A DNA stretch of 64,000 bases from Flavobacterium sp. NRK1. GTDB taxonomy: Bacteria > Bacteroidota > Bacteroidia > Flavobacteriales > Flavobacteriaceae. The stretch lies in the NCBI RefSeq assembly GCF_024054175.1, contig NZ_JAMXLA010000001.1:1994265-2058264 (forward strand), given 5' to 3'. A program made the position numbers and the translations under genes. How positions within the stretch are numbered: position 1 is the first letter of the stretch; the number at the start of each line of letters is the position of its first letter. Positions 9,086-18,688 of the stretch are shown one piece after another. The notes beneath the pieces are model-generated. The model saw nothing but the letters and a program-made list of their open reading frames with translations, had not been told where the DNA came from and did not search any database.

Positions 9086-11602
9086 ATGGCAAAGAATTTA
9101 GTGATAGTTGAGTCGCCTGCGAAGGCAAAAACCATTGAAAAATTTCTTGGAGCAGGATACCAGGTTGAGTCCAGTTATGGACATATAGCCGATCTTCCTT
9201 CAAAAGAAATTGGCGTAGATGTAGAAAATGGCTTTAAGCCAAAATATGAGGTTTCGCCAGATAAAAAAGCATTGGTAAAAAAACTCAGAGATCTTTCTAA
9301 ATCGGCCGAAATGGTTTGGCTGGCAAGTGATGAAGACCGCGAAGGAGAGGCTATTGCATGGCATCTTGCGGAAGAGCTGAAACTTGATAAAACAAAAACC
9401 AAAAGAATTGTTTTTCATGAGATCACCAAAACGGCAATTCAGAAAGCTATTGAAAATCCAAGAGATATAAATTATGATCTTGTAAATGCGCAACAGGCAC
9501 GCCGTGTGCTGGACAGGCTTGTAGGATATGAGCTTTCACCTGTATTATGGAAAAAAGTAAAAAGCGGACTATCCGCGGGCAGGGTGCAGTCTGTATCTGT
9601 TCGTCTCATTGTAGAGCGTGAGCGCGAAATACAAAACTTTAAAGCAGAGGCATCTTACAGCGTTACTGCTGAATTTGTAAATGAAGCCGGCAAAAGCTTT
9701 AAGGCTAAGCTGCCTAAAAATTTCACTACTAAACAGGAAGCCCAGGATTTTTTAAATAAAAATATAGGTTCCATATATAAGGTGTCAGACCTTGAAACCA
9801 AACCTGCGAAAAAATCGCCCGCCGCTCCTTTCACGACTTCTACATTACAGCAGGAGGCAGCAAGAAAATTATATTTTCCTGTAGGTGTTACTATGATGCT
9901 GGCGCAGCGTTTATATGAAGCAGGGCTTATTACCTATATGAGAACTGATAGTGTAAACCTTTCTCAGGAAGCTATGGCTTCTGCCGAAGCTGAAATTATC
10001 AGGTCTTACGGTAAAGAGTTTAGCAAGCCAAGAAATTATGCTACTAAAAGTAAGGGTGCGCAGGAAGCCCACGAAGCAATTCGTCCTACCGATATGTCTC
10101 GCCATGGCGTTAATATAGATCGTGACCAGGCAAGATTATACGATTTGATATGGAAAAGAACTGTTGCTTCTCAGATGAGCGATGCCCACCTTGAACGTAC
10201 AAATGTAAAGATTGAAGCCAATAACCATAAAGAATTATTTACTGCATCAGGAGAAGTTTTAATGTTTGAAGGATTTCTGAAAGTATACCTTGAAGGAAAC
10301 GATGATGAAGATATAGAACAGGAAGGAATGCTGCCTGCATTAAAGGTAAATGAAAAACTTATAAACAATTATATTACAGCTACAGAGCGTTTCTCAAGGC
10401 CGCCTGCACGATACACAGAAGCTGCTTTGGTTAAAAAACTGGAAGAGCTTGGTATAGGCCGACCTTCTACATATGCTCCAACAATATCTACAATTATTAG
10501 TAGAAATTATGTTGAGAAAGGTAGTTTTGAAGGGCAGGAGAGAAGGTACCGCCAAATGATGTTGAAAGATAGTGCTGTAACTGAACAGGAACTTCATGAA
10601 AATGTTGGTTCGGATAAAGGCAAGCTGGTTCCTACCGATATAGGTATAATTGTTAACGATTTCCTCGTTAATCATTTTGAGACTATTCTTGATTATAATT
10701 TTACCGCCAAAGTAGAACAGGATTTTGACGAAATAGCTTCCGGTAATGAAGACTGGAGAAAAATGATGGGTGATTTTTATGATCATTTTCATCCTACCGT
10801 AAAAAATGTTGAAAAAAATGCCGAAAGAGAATCAGGTGAACGTATTTTAGGAACTGATCCGAAAACAGGAAAGCCTGTAAGTGTTCGTTTAGGTAAATTT
10901 GGGCCAATGGCACAAATAGGTGATGCTGAAGATGAAAATAAACAATTTGCAAGCCTTTTACAGGAGCAGAATATAGGAACAATTACTCTTGATGAAGTTT
11001 TAGGTTTGTTTCTGCTTCCTAAGAGTCTTGGTACATATGAAGGCGAAGAAGTAGAAGTGAATAATGGCCGTTTCGGTCCTTATGTACGTTTCGGGAAAAC
11101 ATTTATATCACTTCCAAAAGGCGAAGATCCTCTGGATGTAACTTTTGAAAGGGCCAAAGAACTTATTAGTGAAAAGCAACAGGCAGACGCACCTATAGGC
11201 ATGTATAAAAATGAGCCTGTACAAAAAGGTGTTGGCCGTTTTGGGCCATTTATTAAATGGAACGGAACATTTATTAATGTAAACAAAAAATATAATTTTG
11301 ATAATCTTTCCCAATCCGATATTAAGGAGCTTATAGAAGATAAAATTCAAAAAGATATAGAAAAAGTAATACATAACTGGGAAGACGAGGGTATACGTGT
11401 GGAAAAAGCACGATGGGGCCGTTCTGTTATTCTTAAAGGTAAAGTAAAAATAGAGCTTAATAAAGATGTAGATGCTTCTAAACTTACTTTAGACCAGGTT
11501 AAAACCATGATTGAGGAAAAGGCACCGGCAAAAAAAACAGCAGCCAAAAAAACGACAGCTAAAAAAGCTCCTGCCAAGAAAGCCACGGCTAAAAAGAAAT
11601 AA
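9086..11602 (+). CDS. topA: DNA topoisomerase I (type IA)
   Basis: Relaxes negative supercoils through a 5'-phosphotyrosine intermediate. The TOPRIM domain begins at residue 3 (NLVIVESPAKAKTIEKFLG), with its acidic triad in SDEDREGEAIAWHL near residue 75. The active-site tyrosine is in the GLITYMRTDS motif near residue 285. Repeated C-terminal domains (FGPMAQIGD, GRFGPYVRFGKTFISLP, VGRFGPFIKW) replace the zinc ribbons of E. coli TopA; no CxxC pairs are seen. Residues ~812-838 form a Lys/Ala tail (AKKTAAKKTTAKK and repeats) that probably aids DNA binding. It is followed after 5 nt by the arginase-fold gene. Confidence 0.98.
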   Translation: MAKNLVIVESPAKAKTIEKFLGAGYQVESSYGHIADLPSKEIGVDVENGFKPKYEVSPDKKALVKKLRDLSKSAEMVWLASDEDREGEAIAWHLAEELKLDKTKTKRIVFHEITKTAIQKAIENPRDINYDLVNAQQARRVLDRLVGYELSPVLWKKVKSGLSAGRVQSVSVRLIVEREREIQNFKAEASYSVTAEFVNEAGKSFKAKLPKNFTTKQEAQDFLNKNIGSIYKVSDLETKPAKKSPAAPFTTSTLQQEAARKLYFPVGVTMMLAQRLYEAGLITYMRTDSVNLSQEAMASAEAEIIRSYGKEFSKPRNYATKSKGAQEAHEAIRPTDMSRHGVNIDRDQARLYDLIWKRTVASQMSDAHLERTNVKIEANNHKELFTASGEVLMFEGFLKVYLEGNDDEDIEQEGMLPALKVNEKLINNYITATERFSRPPARYTEAALVKKLEELGIGRPSTYAPTISTIISRNYVEKGSFEGQERRYRQMMLKDSAVTEQELHENVGSDKGKLVPTDIGIIVNDFLVNHFETILDYNFTAKVEQDFDEIASGNEDWRKMMGDFYDHFHPTVKNVEKNAERESGERILGTDPKTGKPVSVRLGKFGPMAQIGDAEDENKQFASLLQEQNIGTITLDEVLGLFLLPKSLGTYEGEEVEVNNGRFGPYVRFGKTFISLPKGEDPLDVTFERAKELISEKQQADAPIGMYKNEPVQKGVGRFGPFIKWNGTFINVNKKYNFDNLSQSDIKELIEDKIQKDIEKVIHNWEDEGIRVEKARWGRSVILKGKVKIELNKDVDASKLTLDQVKTMIEEKAPAKKTAAKKTTAKKAPAKKATAKKK

Positions 11603-11607
11603 TATAA

Positions 11608-12762
11608 ATGGTATTTGATTTTTTACAACCCTTAGATGCCGGTTTGCTTGAATTTATAGCCGGAGGTTCTGCTCAGGCTTTGGGTAATAAAGCTGAGTTT
11701 CATACTAATGAGCATTTTCCTGATCTTGAAAATACATCTGTTGCAATTATAGGTGTTTTAGATAATCGTGGTGCTGACATTAAAAAAGAACATCATATAC
11801 ACCTTAATTATATACGTAAGGAGTTTTACAGCCTTTTTCCGGGCAACTGGGATAAATCTATTGCAGATTTAGGCAATATACCGGCAGGCAATACCCAGCA
11901 GGATACTTATTTTGTTTTAAAGAGTATCGTGGAGGAATTGGTAAAAAAGAGCATTCTTCCTATTATTATAGGTGGCTCACAGGATTTGTCCTATGCAATA
12001 TACAGAGCCTATGACAGACTTGAGCAAATGGTTAATTTTGTGTCTATCGATAGTAAATTTGATTTTGGGAAACAGGATGATGAACTTTCTGCAGCCTCTT
12101 ATCTTACCAGAATGATTGTAGATGAACCCAACAATCTTTTTAATTATAGTAACCTGGGATACCAGACATATTATAATTCGCAGGAAGAGGTAGATCTAGT
12201 AGAAAAACTATATTTTGATGCCTACAGACTGGGCGAAGTATGCGGAAATCCCACAATTGCCGAGCCTGTGTTTAGAGATGCCGATATTGTAAGTATTGAT
12301 ATGACGGCAGTTAAGTCCAGTGATTCCGGAAATATTGTTAAATTTATACCAAATGGTTTTGATGGCAAAGAAATTTGTACATTAGCACGCTATGCAGGAA
12401 TAAGTGATAAGGTAACCGCTTTTGGTATATTTAATCATGATGATACCCGTCAGGAGGCTCCTTTAGTGGCTCAGGTAATATGGTATTTTATTGAAGGTAT
12501 GCACTATCGTTCTAATGAATATCCTTTTGGAAGCAAGGAACACTATATTAAGTATATTGTGCCGGCCGAAGATGAAGAATTGGTTTTCTTTAAAAGCGAT
12601 AAAACAGACAGATGGTGGATTGAAGTGCCATATGTTTCAAATCTTAACAATAAATTAAAAAGGAATACGTTATTACCTTGTAATTATCAAGATTATCTCA
12701 GTGCCTGTAATAGTGAGTACCCTGAAAGATTATGGAAAGCTCAAAGAAAAAACATTATTTAA
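11608..12762 (+). CDS. Arginase/formimidoylglutamase-fold protein, degenerate metal site
   Basis: 384-residue member of the ureohydrolase superfamily, often annotated as formimidoylglutamase. The manganese motifs are recognisable but altered. GGDHS is GGSQDLS near residue 122 (His to Gln). DAHxD is DSKFD near residue 148 (His to Lys). SxDxDxxDP is SIDMTAVKSSD near residue 230 (second Asp to Thr). Several of the six usual Mn ligands are therefore missing, and hydrolase activity is doubtful. It lies 5 nt after topA and 150 nt before gldK on the same strand. The reading frame is intact, so it is a maintained protein, perhaps a binding or structural pseudoenzyme. Confidence 0.75.
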   Translation: MVFDFLQPLDAGLLEFIAGGSAQALGNKAEFHTNEHFPDLENTSVAIIGVLDNRGADIKKEHHIHLNYIRKEFYSLFPGNWDKSIADLGNIPAGNTQQDTYFVLKSIVEELVKKSILPIIIGGSQDLSYAIYRAYDRLEQMVNFVSIDSKFDFGKQDDELSAASYLTRMIVDEPNNLFNYSNLGYQTYYNSQEEVDLVEKLYFDAYRLGEVCGNPTIAEPVFRDADIVSIDMTAVKSSDSGNIVKFIPNGFDGKEICTLARYAGISDKVTAFGIFNHDDTRQEAPLVAQVIWYFIEGMHYRSNEYPFGSKEHYIKYIVPAEDEELVFFKSDKTDRWWIEVPYVSNLNNKLKRNTLLPCNYQDYLSACNSEYPERLWKAQRKNII

Positions 12763-12842
12763 CACAATTGTTACAAAAACAGGGTGTTTTCGCATAAGTA
12801 TTCAATAGTTTACTTTTTGTTTAGGTTTTTTTAATAAAAAAA

Positions 12843-12873
12843 TTGTTTTTTTAAAAATAAATAAATAGGTTTA
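12843..12873 (+). promoter_or_regulatory. Candidate promoter of the gldKLMN operon
   Basis: TTG (12843-12845), a 20-nt spacer, then TAGGTTTA (12866-12873), which matches TAnnTTTG except for the last base. It sits 39 nt before the gldK ATG in an A/T-rich spacer, the right distance for a promoter. Confidence 0.45.
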
Positions 12874-12911
12874 CGCCCTTAAAAATAGAATTACATTAAT
12901 AACCCAATTTT

Positions 12912-14291
12912 ATGAAGAAGTTCATTGCATTAACAGCAACTTTATCATTTTTAATCAGCTGTGGTTCCAGTGACCGAGGAGAACTGGTAGGAGTTAGAGG
13001 CAGAAAATGGAGGCCTGAAAAGCCTTACGGTATGACTTTAATTCCGGGTGGTGCTTACATTATGGGTAAGTCTGATGACGACCTTGCTAATGTACAGGAT
13101 GCTCCTACAAAAACGGTAACTGTTCGTTCTTTTTACATGGACGAAACTGAAATTACCAATAGCGAGTATCGTCAGTTTGTTCAGTGGGTTAAAGATTCTA
13201 CAATCAGAACAAGACTTGCAATTCTTGCCGATGAGCAGGGGCAAAAGCCGGGTTCAGGTGGTATTGGAGAGTTTGCATTCAAAGATCAGGAGGCTACAGA
13301 AGATCAGTCAGCTTACGATAAATATATGTATGAGAACTATTATAGTTTAGGTACTGATGATGATATGTATGCTGGTAGAAAGCTTAATCATAAGGCTAAG
13401 CTTATTACTGATCCTCAAAAATATCCGGATGAATATTATGTGGAGGTTATGGATTCTATGTATCTGCCGGAATCAGAATCGTATAATGGTTTAAGAACTA
13501 TTGATGTTTCTAAATTAGTGTTCCGTTATTCATGGATGGATATTCAGGCAGCTGCAAAAGATAAATCTACTAAGAATTCAAGAGCTAAGAGAAGTAAATA
13601 TATGAGACATGAGCAGGTTCAGGTTTATCCGGATACTACTGTGTGGATTAAAGACTTTGCTTATTCATATAACGAGCCGATGCATAATGACTATTTTTGG
13701 CATGAGGCCTATGGAGAGTATCCTGTAGTTGGTGTTACATGGCAAAAAGCTAAAGCTTTCTGCGCATGGAGAACGCTTAATAAAAATACATACCAAAAAG
13801 CTAAAAAGAAACAATTTGTAAACTCTTTCCGTTTACCAACTGAGGCAGAGTGGGAATTTGCTGCAAGAGGTGGTCTTCAGTCAGCTACTTTCCCGTGGGG
13901 AGGTCCTTACGCTAAAAATGACAGAGGTTGTTTCCTTGCTAACTTTAAGCCAAACAGAGGTGACTATGCTGCTGACGGTGCTTTATATACTGTAGAAGCT
14001 CAGTCTTATGATCCTAATGATCTTAACCTTTACAATATGGCTGGTAACGTTTCAGAATGGACAGATTCATCATATGATGCTTCGTCTTATGAATATGTTT
14101 CAACCATGAACCCTAACGTGCCGGATCTTGCTAACAAACGTAAAGTTATACGTGGCGGATCTTGGAAAGATGTGGCTTACTTCCTTCAGGTAAGTACAAG
14201 GGATTGGGAATATGCTGATTCAGCAAGAAGCTATATAGGTTTCAGAACTGTTCAGGATTATATGGGTACGCAAAATACCTCAAACGAATAA
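12912..14291 (+). CDS. gldK: Gliding motility / T9SS lipoprotein GldK
   Basis: Outer-membrane-associated lipoprotein that forms, with GldN, the periplasmic ring of the type IX secretion system. The signal peptide MKKFIALTATLSFLISC ends in a lipobox (Cys17). Most of the chain is a formylglycine-generating-enzyme (SUMF1/FGE-sulfatase) fold, visible as GGAYIMGKSDDD near residue 48, RLPTEAEWEFAARGG near 305, NMAGNVSEW near 375 and the RGGSW...IGFRTV ending. Length is 459 residues, normal for flavobacterial GldK. It is the first gene of gldKLMN. The FGE fold is structural in this family rather than known to modify sulfatases. Confidence 0.97.
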   Translation: MKKFIALTATLSFLISCGSSDRGELVGVRGRKWRPEKPYGMTLIPGGAYIMGKSDDDLANVQDAPTKTVTVRSFYMDETEITNSEYRQFVQWVKDSTIRTRLAILADEQGQKPGSGGIGEFAFKDQEATEDQSAYDKYMYENYYSLGTDDDMYAGRKLNHKAKLITDPQKYPDEYYVEVMDSMYLPESESYNGLRTIDVSKLVFRYSWMDIQAAAKDKSTKNSRAKRSKYMRHEQVQVYPDTTVWIKDFAYSYNEPMHNDYFWHEAYGEYPVVGVTWQKAKAFCAWRTLNKNTYQKAKKKQFVNSFRLPTEAEWEFAARGGLQSATFPWGGPYAKNDRGCFLANFKPNRGDYAADGALYTVEAQSYDPNDLNLYNMAGNVSEWTDSSYDASSYEYVSTMNPNVPDLANKRKVIRGGSWKDVAYFLQVSTRDWEYADSARSYIGFRTVQDYMGTQNTSNE

Positions 14292-14362
14292 ATTTAGTAA
14301 CCAACTCAAATTTTGAATATTTAAATTAATTAACTTAACTAAAAACTAAAAATTATTTTATT

Positions 14363-14995
14363 ATGGCACTACCTAAAAAAGTTATGAATTTCGCCTATGG
14401 TATGGGTGCGGCAGTTGTAATTGTTGGAGCACTTTTCAAAATACAGCACTGGACAGGGGCAAGCGCGATGCTTATTATTGGTCTTGGTGTTGAGGCGTTT
14501 ATCTTTGCTTTATCTGCTTTCGATCCTGTTGATAAAGAACTTGACTGGTCATTAGTTTATCCAGAACTTGCTGGTGGTGAAGCTAAGAAAAAAGATGCTA
14601 AGAAAGAAAACCCGGCTGAAGCTCAGGGACTACTTTCTCAAAAACTTGACAATTTATTAAAAGAAGCTAAAATTGATGGTGCTTTAATGGAAAGCCTTGG
14701 AAACAGCATTAAAAACTTCGAATCTGCGGCAAAAGGAATCTCTCCTACAGTGGATTCAATCGCTTCTCAGAAAAAATATAGTGAAGAAATGTCTATGGCT
14801 GCAGCTCAGATGGAGTCATTAAACAGTCTTTACAAAGTTCAGTTAGAGAGTGCATCTCGTAATGCTGAGGCTAATAAAGAAATCGCTGATAACGCTGCTA
14901 AATTAAAACAAGAAATGCAGGCTATGACTCAGAACATTGCTTCTCTAAACAATGTTTATGGTGGTATGCTTTCAGCAATGGGTAACAGGGCTTAA
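14363..14995 (+). CDS. gldL: Gliding motility / T9SS inner-membrane motor protein GldL
   Basis: Inner-membrane component that, with GldM, forms the proton-driven rotary motor powering type IX secretion and gliding. Two transmembrane helices occupy residues ~8-28 and ~33-53 (FAYGMGAAVVIVGALFKIQH and the following SAMLIIGLGVEAFIFALSAF). The acidic residue in helix 2 (VEAF) is in the place expected for the proton path. The rest is a cytoplasmic Ala/Lys/Glu-rich coiled coil. At 210 residues it matches the family. Gaps to gldK (71 nt) and gldM (47 nt) are consistent with one operon. Confidence 0.97.
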   Translation: MALPKKVMNFAYGMGAAVVIVGALFKIQHWTGASAMLIIGLGVEAFIFALSAFDPVDKELDWSLVYPELAGGEAKKKDAKKENPAEAQGLLSQKLDNLLKEAKIDGALMESLGNSIKNFESAAKGISPTVDSIASQKKYSEEMSMAAAQMESLNSLYKVQLESASRNAEANKEIADNAAKLKQEMQAMTQNIASLNNVYGGMLSAMGNRA

Positions 14996-15042
14996 TAATT
15001 AGTTACTGTATTTTTTAACCAAACTAAAGACAACTAATTAAA

Positions 15043-16605
15043 ATGGCAGGAGGAAAATTAACCCCTAGACAAAAGATGATTAACCTGATGTACCTGGTTT
15101 TCATCGCAATGTTGGCACTAAATATGTCAAAAGAAGTATTATCTGCTTTTGGCTTGATGAATGAACAATTTGAAGCAGCAAATGTTGATGCTTCTAAAAG
15201 TAATAAAGATCTTTATGATGCACTTGCTTTAAAAGCAACTGAATCTCCTGCACAATATGGCGAGGCAAAAAAGATATCTGAAAAAGTAAAAAATATTTCA
15301 GCAGGTTTTGTTACTTATATTGAATCTTTAAAATCAGACATTGTTAAAGAGTTTGAGAAAGAAGAGGATGGAAAGCTTCCTTATGAAGCAATGGACAAAG
15401 GAGCTATGATTGATGAAGGCTGGTTTGAAGGAGATGGATACTCTAAAAAAGGTAAAGAGATCATTGCGACTATTGAGAAATATAAAGCGGATATGAAAGC
15501 TGCTTTTGGTGGTGATATTAATAAATATCGTTCTATCGTTGCAGACATTGATAAAAAATTCAATTTAGCAGATATTAAAGATGGTGAAGGTGTTACAAAA
15601 AAATATCTTGAATATCATTACCAAGGATTTCCTGCGATTGCTTCATTAACTAAACTTTCTGCTTTACAAAATAATGTAAAAGTTATTGAGTCTAACGTTT
15701 ATAATGTTGCTCTTGGTAAAGCTGCTCTTGATGCAACTTCGATGAACAAATATAAAGCTATTGTTGTTACGGATAAATCTGCATTTTTTGCTGGAGAAGC
15801 TGTTACAGGTAAAGTAGTTTTAGGACGTTATGACGATGCAACAGTGCCTACAAGAGTTTCTGTTAATGGAGGTAGTGTTTCTATGGAAAGTGGTCAGGCT
15901 AAATTTAAAGTTTCTGCTGGATCAATAGGAGAGCAGGATATTAAAGGAGAGTTTGTATTCCTTGAAGATGGAAAAGAAGTTAAAATTCCAATTGAAGGTA
16001 ATTATGTAGTTGTCCCTAGACCAAACGAGGCTACTATATCTGCGGATAAGATGAATTCTGTTTATCGTGGTGTTGAAAATCCAATGACAGTTTCATTTGC
16101 TGGTATATCTGACAATAACGTAACAGCATCTGCTCCTGGTGCCTTTAGAAAGGGATCTAAATCTGGTCAGTATAACTGGAATGTAACTGGAGTAACTGGT
16201 ACTACTGCAGTAATATCCGTAACAGGAAAATTACCGGATGGTACCGCTATTACTTCTAAGAAGACTTTTAATGTGAGAGGAATTCCTGCACCGGTACCTG
16301 TTCTAAGAGGTAAACAAAATTCCATGAAAGGTAATAAAAATGACCTTGCATCTTCAACTGTTAATGTTGCGTTCCCTGATTTCGTATTTGACGTTAAAAC
16401 TAATGTGGTTTCTTTCGAAGTATATGTTCCTGGATCTGGAACTATGGTTTGTCAGGGTAACAGATTTAGTGGTCAGGCTCTTGCTGCAATAGCTAAAGCT
16501 AAAAGAGGTGATGTAGTTGTTATTGGTAACATTGAAGCAAGTGTTGAAGGAGCTAATGGTTATAAACCACCAAAATCAGGTTCTTTCACTTGGGAAGTAC
16601 AATAA
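15043..16605 (+). CDS. gldM: Gliding motility / T9SS motor shaft protein GldM
   Basis: Long periplasmic protein anchored by one N-terminal membrane helix (residues ~14-32, INLMYLVFIAMLALNMSKEV) that inserts into the GldL ring; its four periplasmic domains span to the GldKN ring. The start MAGGKLTPRQKMINLMYL is the conserved family start. Helical D1 (~35-220) is followed by beta-rich D2-D4. The length of 520 residues is usual. The C-terminal region (GTMVCQGNRFSGQALAAI) is the part that meets GldK/GldN. No defect is seen. Confidence 0.98.
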   Translation: MAGGKLTPRQKMINLMYLVFIAMLALNMSKEVLSAFGLMNEQFEAANVDASKSNKDLYDALALKATESPAQYGEAKKISEKVKNISAGFVTYIESLKSDIVKEFEKEEDGKLPYEAMDKGAMIDEGWFEGDGYSKKGKEIIATIEKYKADMKAAFGGDINKYRSIVADIDKKFNLADIKDGEGVTKKYLEYHYQGFPAIASLTKLSALQNNVKVIESNVYNVALGKAALDATSMNKYKAIVVTDKSAFFAGEAVTGKVVLGRYDDATVPTRVSVNGGSVSMESGQAKFKVSAGSIGEQDIKGEFVFLEDGKEVKIPIEGNYVVVPRPNEATISADKMNSVYRGVENPMTVSFAGISDNNVTASAPGAFRKGSKSGQYNWNVTGVTGTTAVISVTGKLPDGTAITSKKTFNVRGIPAPVPVLRGKQNSMKGNKNDLASSTVNVAFPDFVFDVKTNVVSFEVYVPGSGTMVCQGNRFSGQALAAIAKAKRGDVVVIGNIEASVEGANGYKPPKSGSFTWEVQ

Positions 16606-16651
16606 TTTGATTTAAAAGAGCGTTTTTCTTTTACAGTATAAAATTAAAATA

Positions 16652-17578
16652 ATGAATAGCAGAAATTTTTTATTAGCGGCTTTATTTTTTGCAGGTATGA
16701 CTTCGTCTTTTGCACAGTCTAACTTGTTAAATGCAAAAACGCCGGATGAAATAGGTAAAAAAACCGCAGAGCAGGACTCATTAGACAATGATAAACCGCT
16801 ACCTTACGGTTATGTGGGAGATAGGGATGTTTTGCTTGCCAGAAAGGTTTGGGAAGTGATAGATCTTGATCAGAGAATTAATTTTCCCATGTATTTTCCT
16901 GTTGAAGATAATATAGGCGATGATAGAAGGTCACTATTCAGTGTTTTAATCACTGCTATCAAAGACGGTGAGTTAACAGAAGTGTATGATGATTCTTACT
17001 TTACTTTGAAAAAGACTGGTGAGGATATACAATCTGTTTTCTTCTTCAAAGAACTTAACGATTATGGTCGTGAAATCATGAACCAGAATCCGGGTAAAAG
17101 CGAAGCTGATCTTAAAGCAAGTGGTATTCTTACAGACGAGCATTATACAACATCTGAATTAACAGGTGCTGATGTTACCAAATATAAAATTGTTGGAACA
17201 TGGTACTTTGATAAAAGACAGGGTGAACTAAAGTACAGAATTCTTGGAATTTGCCCAATGGCAGTTGATGCCCTTACTAAATTAAGGCAGGGGTCTGAAG
17301 CTGAGCCAATAGAGCTTTTCTGGGTATTCTATCCTGGAGCAAGAGATATTTTACATAAGGCACATGCATTTAATGAGAAAAACTCTGCAATGCCAATAAC
17401 TTTTGATCACTTGCTTAATTCAAGACGTTTTAATGCTGTAATTGTAAAAGAAGAAAACGTTTATGGAGACAGACTTATAGAAGATTACATGAGAGATAAT
17501 TCACAGATGCAGTTGCTTGAGGCTGAGCGTATCAAAGATAAGATACGTAACTTTGAGCAGGATATGTGGAACTATTAA
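16652..17578 (+). CDS. gldN: Gliding motility / T9SS periplasmic ring protein GldN
   Basis: Periplasmic partner of GldK in the T9SS ring. Residues 1-22 are a signal peptide (LLAALFFAGMTSSFAQS). The mature protein carries the family blocks DRDVLLARKVWEVIDLDQR, YFDKRQGELKYRILGICPMA and ELFWVFYPGARDILH. The 308 residues agree with flavobacterial GldN. It ends the gldKLMN operon; a strong terminator begins 25 nt after the stop. Confidence 0.97.
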   Translation: MNSRNFLLAALFFAGMTSSFAQSNLLNAKTPDEIGKKTAEQDSLDNDKPLPYGYVGDRDVLLARKVWEVIDLDQRINFPMYFPVEDNIGDDRRSLFSVLITAIKDGELTEVYDDSYFTLKKTGEDIQSVFFFKELNDYGREIMNQNPGKSEADLKASGILTDEHYTTSELTGADVTKYKIVGTWYFDKRQGELKYRILGICPMAVDALTKLRQGSEAEPIELFWVFYPGARDILHKAHAFNEKNSAMPITFDHLLNSRRFNAVIVKEENVYGDRLIEDYMRDNSQMQLLEAERIKDKIRNFEQDMWNY

Positions 17579-17602
17579 TTAATATATTCTTCCAAAATAT
17601 TT

Positions 17603-17633
17603 AAAACTCTTACCCTTGTGGTAAGAGTTTTTT
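17603..17633 (+). terminator. Intrinsic terminator of the gldKLMN operon
   Basis: The stem ACTCTTACC / GGTAAGAGT with loop CTTGT (17606-17628) is followed by seven T residues. It lies just ahead of the next gene's ATG, so that gene probably has its own or read-through transcription. Confidence 0.9.
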
Positions 17634-17644
17634 ATTTTTACACC

Positions 17645-18688
17645 ATGAAAGACTTTATTATTGTTGGTGCAGGGCTCGCAGGAATAAGCTTTGCTGAAAC
17701 TGCTTTTTTGAATAACAGGTCATTTACTGTGATAAGTGACAATTCTCAAAATTCTTCTTATGTTGCTGCTGGATTATACAATCCAATAGTTTTAAAACGT
17801 TTCAGCCTGCCTCAGGATGCGGCTATTCATTTAGACTACATGCTGCCTTTTTATGAAAGGATTCAACACCGCCTCAATATTAAAATTGATTATTCACTTC
17901 CTGTTTACAGGAAGTTTGCTTCTGTGGAAGAGCAGAACAATTGGTTTCAGGCGGCAGATAAACCTGCTCTTGAGCCTTTCCTTTTTCCGGAAATTTTACA
18001 TAAAGATTTTTCCGGTCTTCCGGCACCATTTGGTTTTGGAAAAGTTCTGCATACCGGATATGTTGACACTGTTGTATTATTGAGATCTTACAAAGAATAT
18101 TTAAAATCTCTTGACTGCTTCGAGGAAGAAAAATTTAATTATTCTGAATTAATTATAGAGCATGATTATGTGTCTTATAAAGGTGTTCAGGCAAGGCATA
18201 TTATTTTTGCTGAAGGGTTTGGGATTCATTCTAATCCTTATTTCAAATATTTACCTCTTGATGGCACAAAAGGTGAGCTCTTGGTTATTAAAGCTCCCAA
18301 GCTAGATTTAGATGTTGCCGTAAATGCCAGTATTTTCATTTTGCCGGTTGGTAAAGATATTTATAAGGTTGGCGCAACTTATGAATGGTATGATAAAACT
18401 CCAACACCTACACAGGCAGGAAAAATGGAATTAATTGAAAAACTTAATGAACTTATTACCTGTGATTATGAGATTCTGGATCATTTAGCCGGAATAAGGC
18501 CTACTGTAAAAGACAGAAAACCGCTTATTGGTACACATCCCGAATACAAAAGAGTACACCTTTTAAATGGACTTGGCACAAGGGGAGTGATGCTTGGCCC
18601 GTCAATGGCAAATGAATTGTATTATTCTATTATATCAGGTGAGCCTGTAAGAAGAGAAGTCGGGCTGCAAAGATTTAAGCTTTCTTAG
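17645..18688 (+). CDS. FAD-dependent oxidoreductase (DAO family)
   Basis: 347-residue flavoprotein. The N-terminus MKDFIIVGAGLAGISFAETA is a dinucleotide-binding fold (GxGxxG) for FAD. The middle resembles D-amino-acid-oxidase-like enzymes, and a C-terminal block (LAGIRPTVKDRKPLIGTHP...LNGLGTRGVMLGPSMANEL) is the second FAD-contacting motif of DAO proteins. The substrate cannot be told. The ATG at 17645 is chosen because an earlier in-frame GTG (17618) lies inside the gldN terminator hairpin. Its end overlaps the convergent DUF983 gene by 14 nt. Confidence 0.85.
   Translation: MKDFIIVGAGLAGISFAETAFLNNRSFTVISDNSQNSSYVAAGLYNPIVLKRFSLPQDAAIHLDYMLPFYERIQHRLNIKIDYSLPVYRKFASVEEQNNWFQAADKPALEPFLFPEILHKDFSGLPAPFGFGKVLHTGYVDTVVLLRSYKEYLKSLDCFEEEKFNYSELIIEHDYVSYKGVQARHIIFAEGFGIHSNPYFKYLPLDGTKGELLVIKAPKLDLDVAVNASIFILPVGKDIYKVGATYEWYDKTPTPTQAGKMELIEKLNELITCDYEILDHLAGIRPTVKDRKPLIGTHPEYKRVHLLNGLGTRGVMLGPSMANELYYSIISGEPVRREVGLQRFKLS

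Noticed and set aside
11608..12762. Calling the arginase-fold gene a pseudogene
   Set aside because: The frame is intact, length is normal and it is closely packed between topA and gldK; only metal ligands are changed.
17618..17644. An upstream in-frame GTG start for the FAD oxidoreductase
   Set aside because: It lies inside the gldN terminator hairpin; the ATG at 17645 gives the canonical FAD-binding start.
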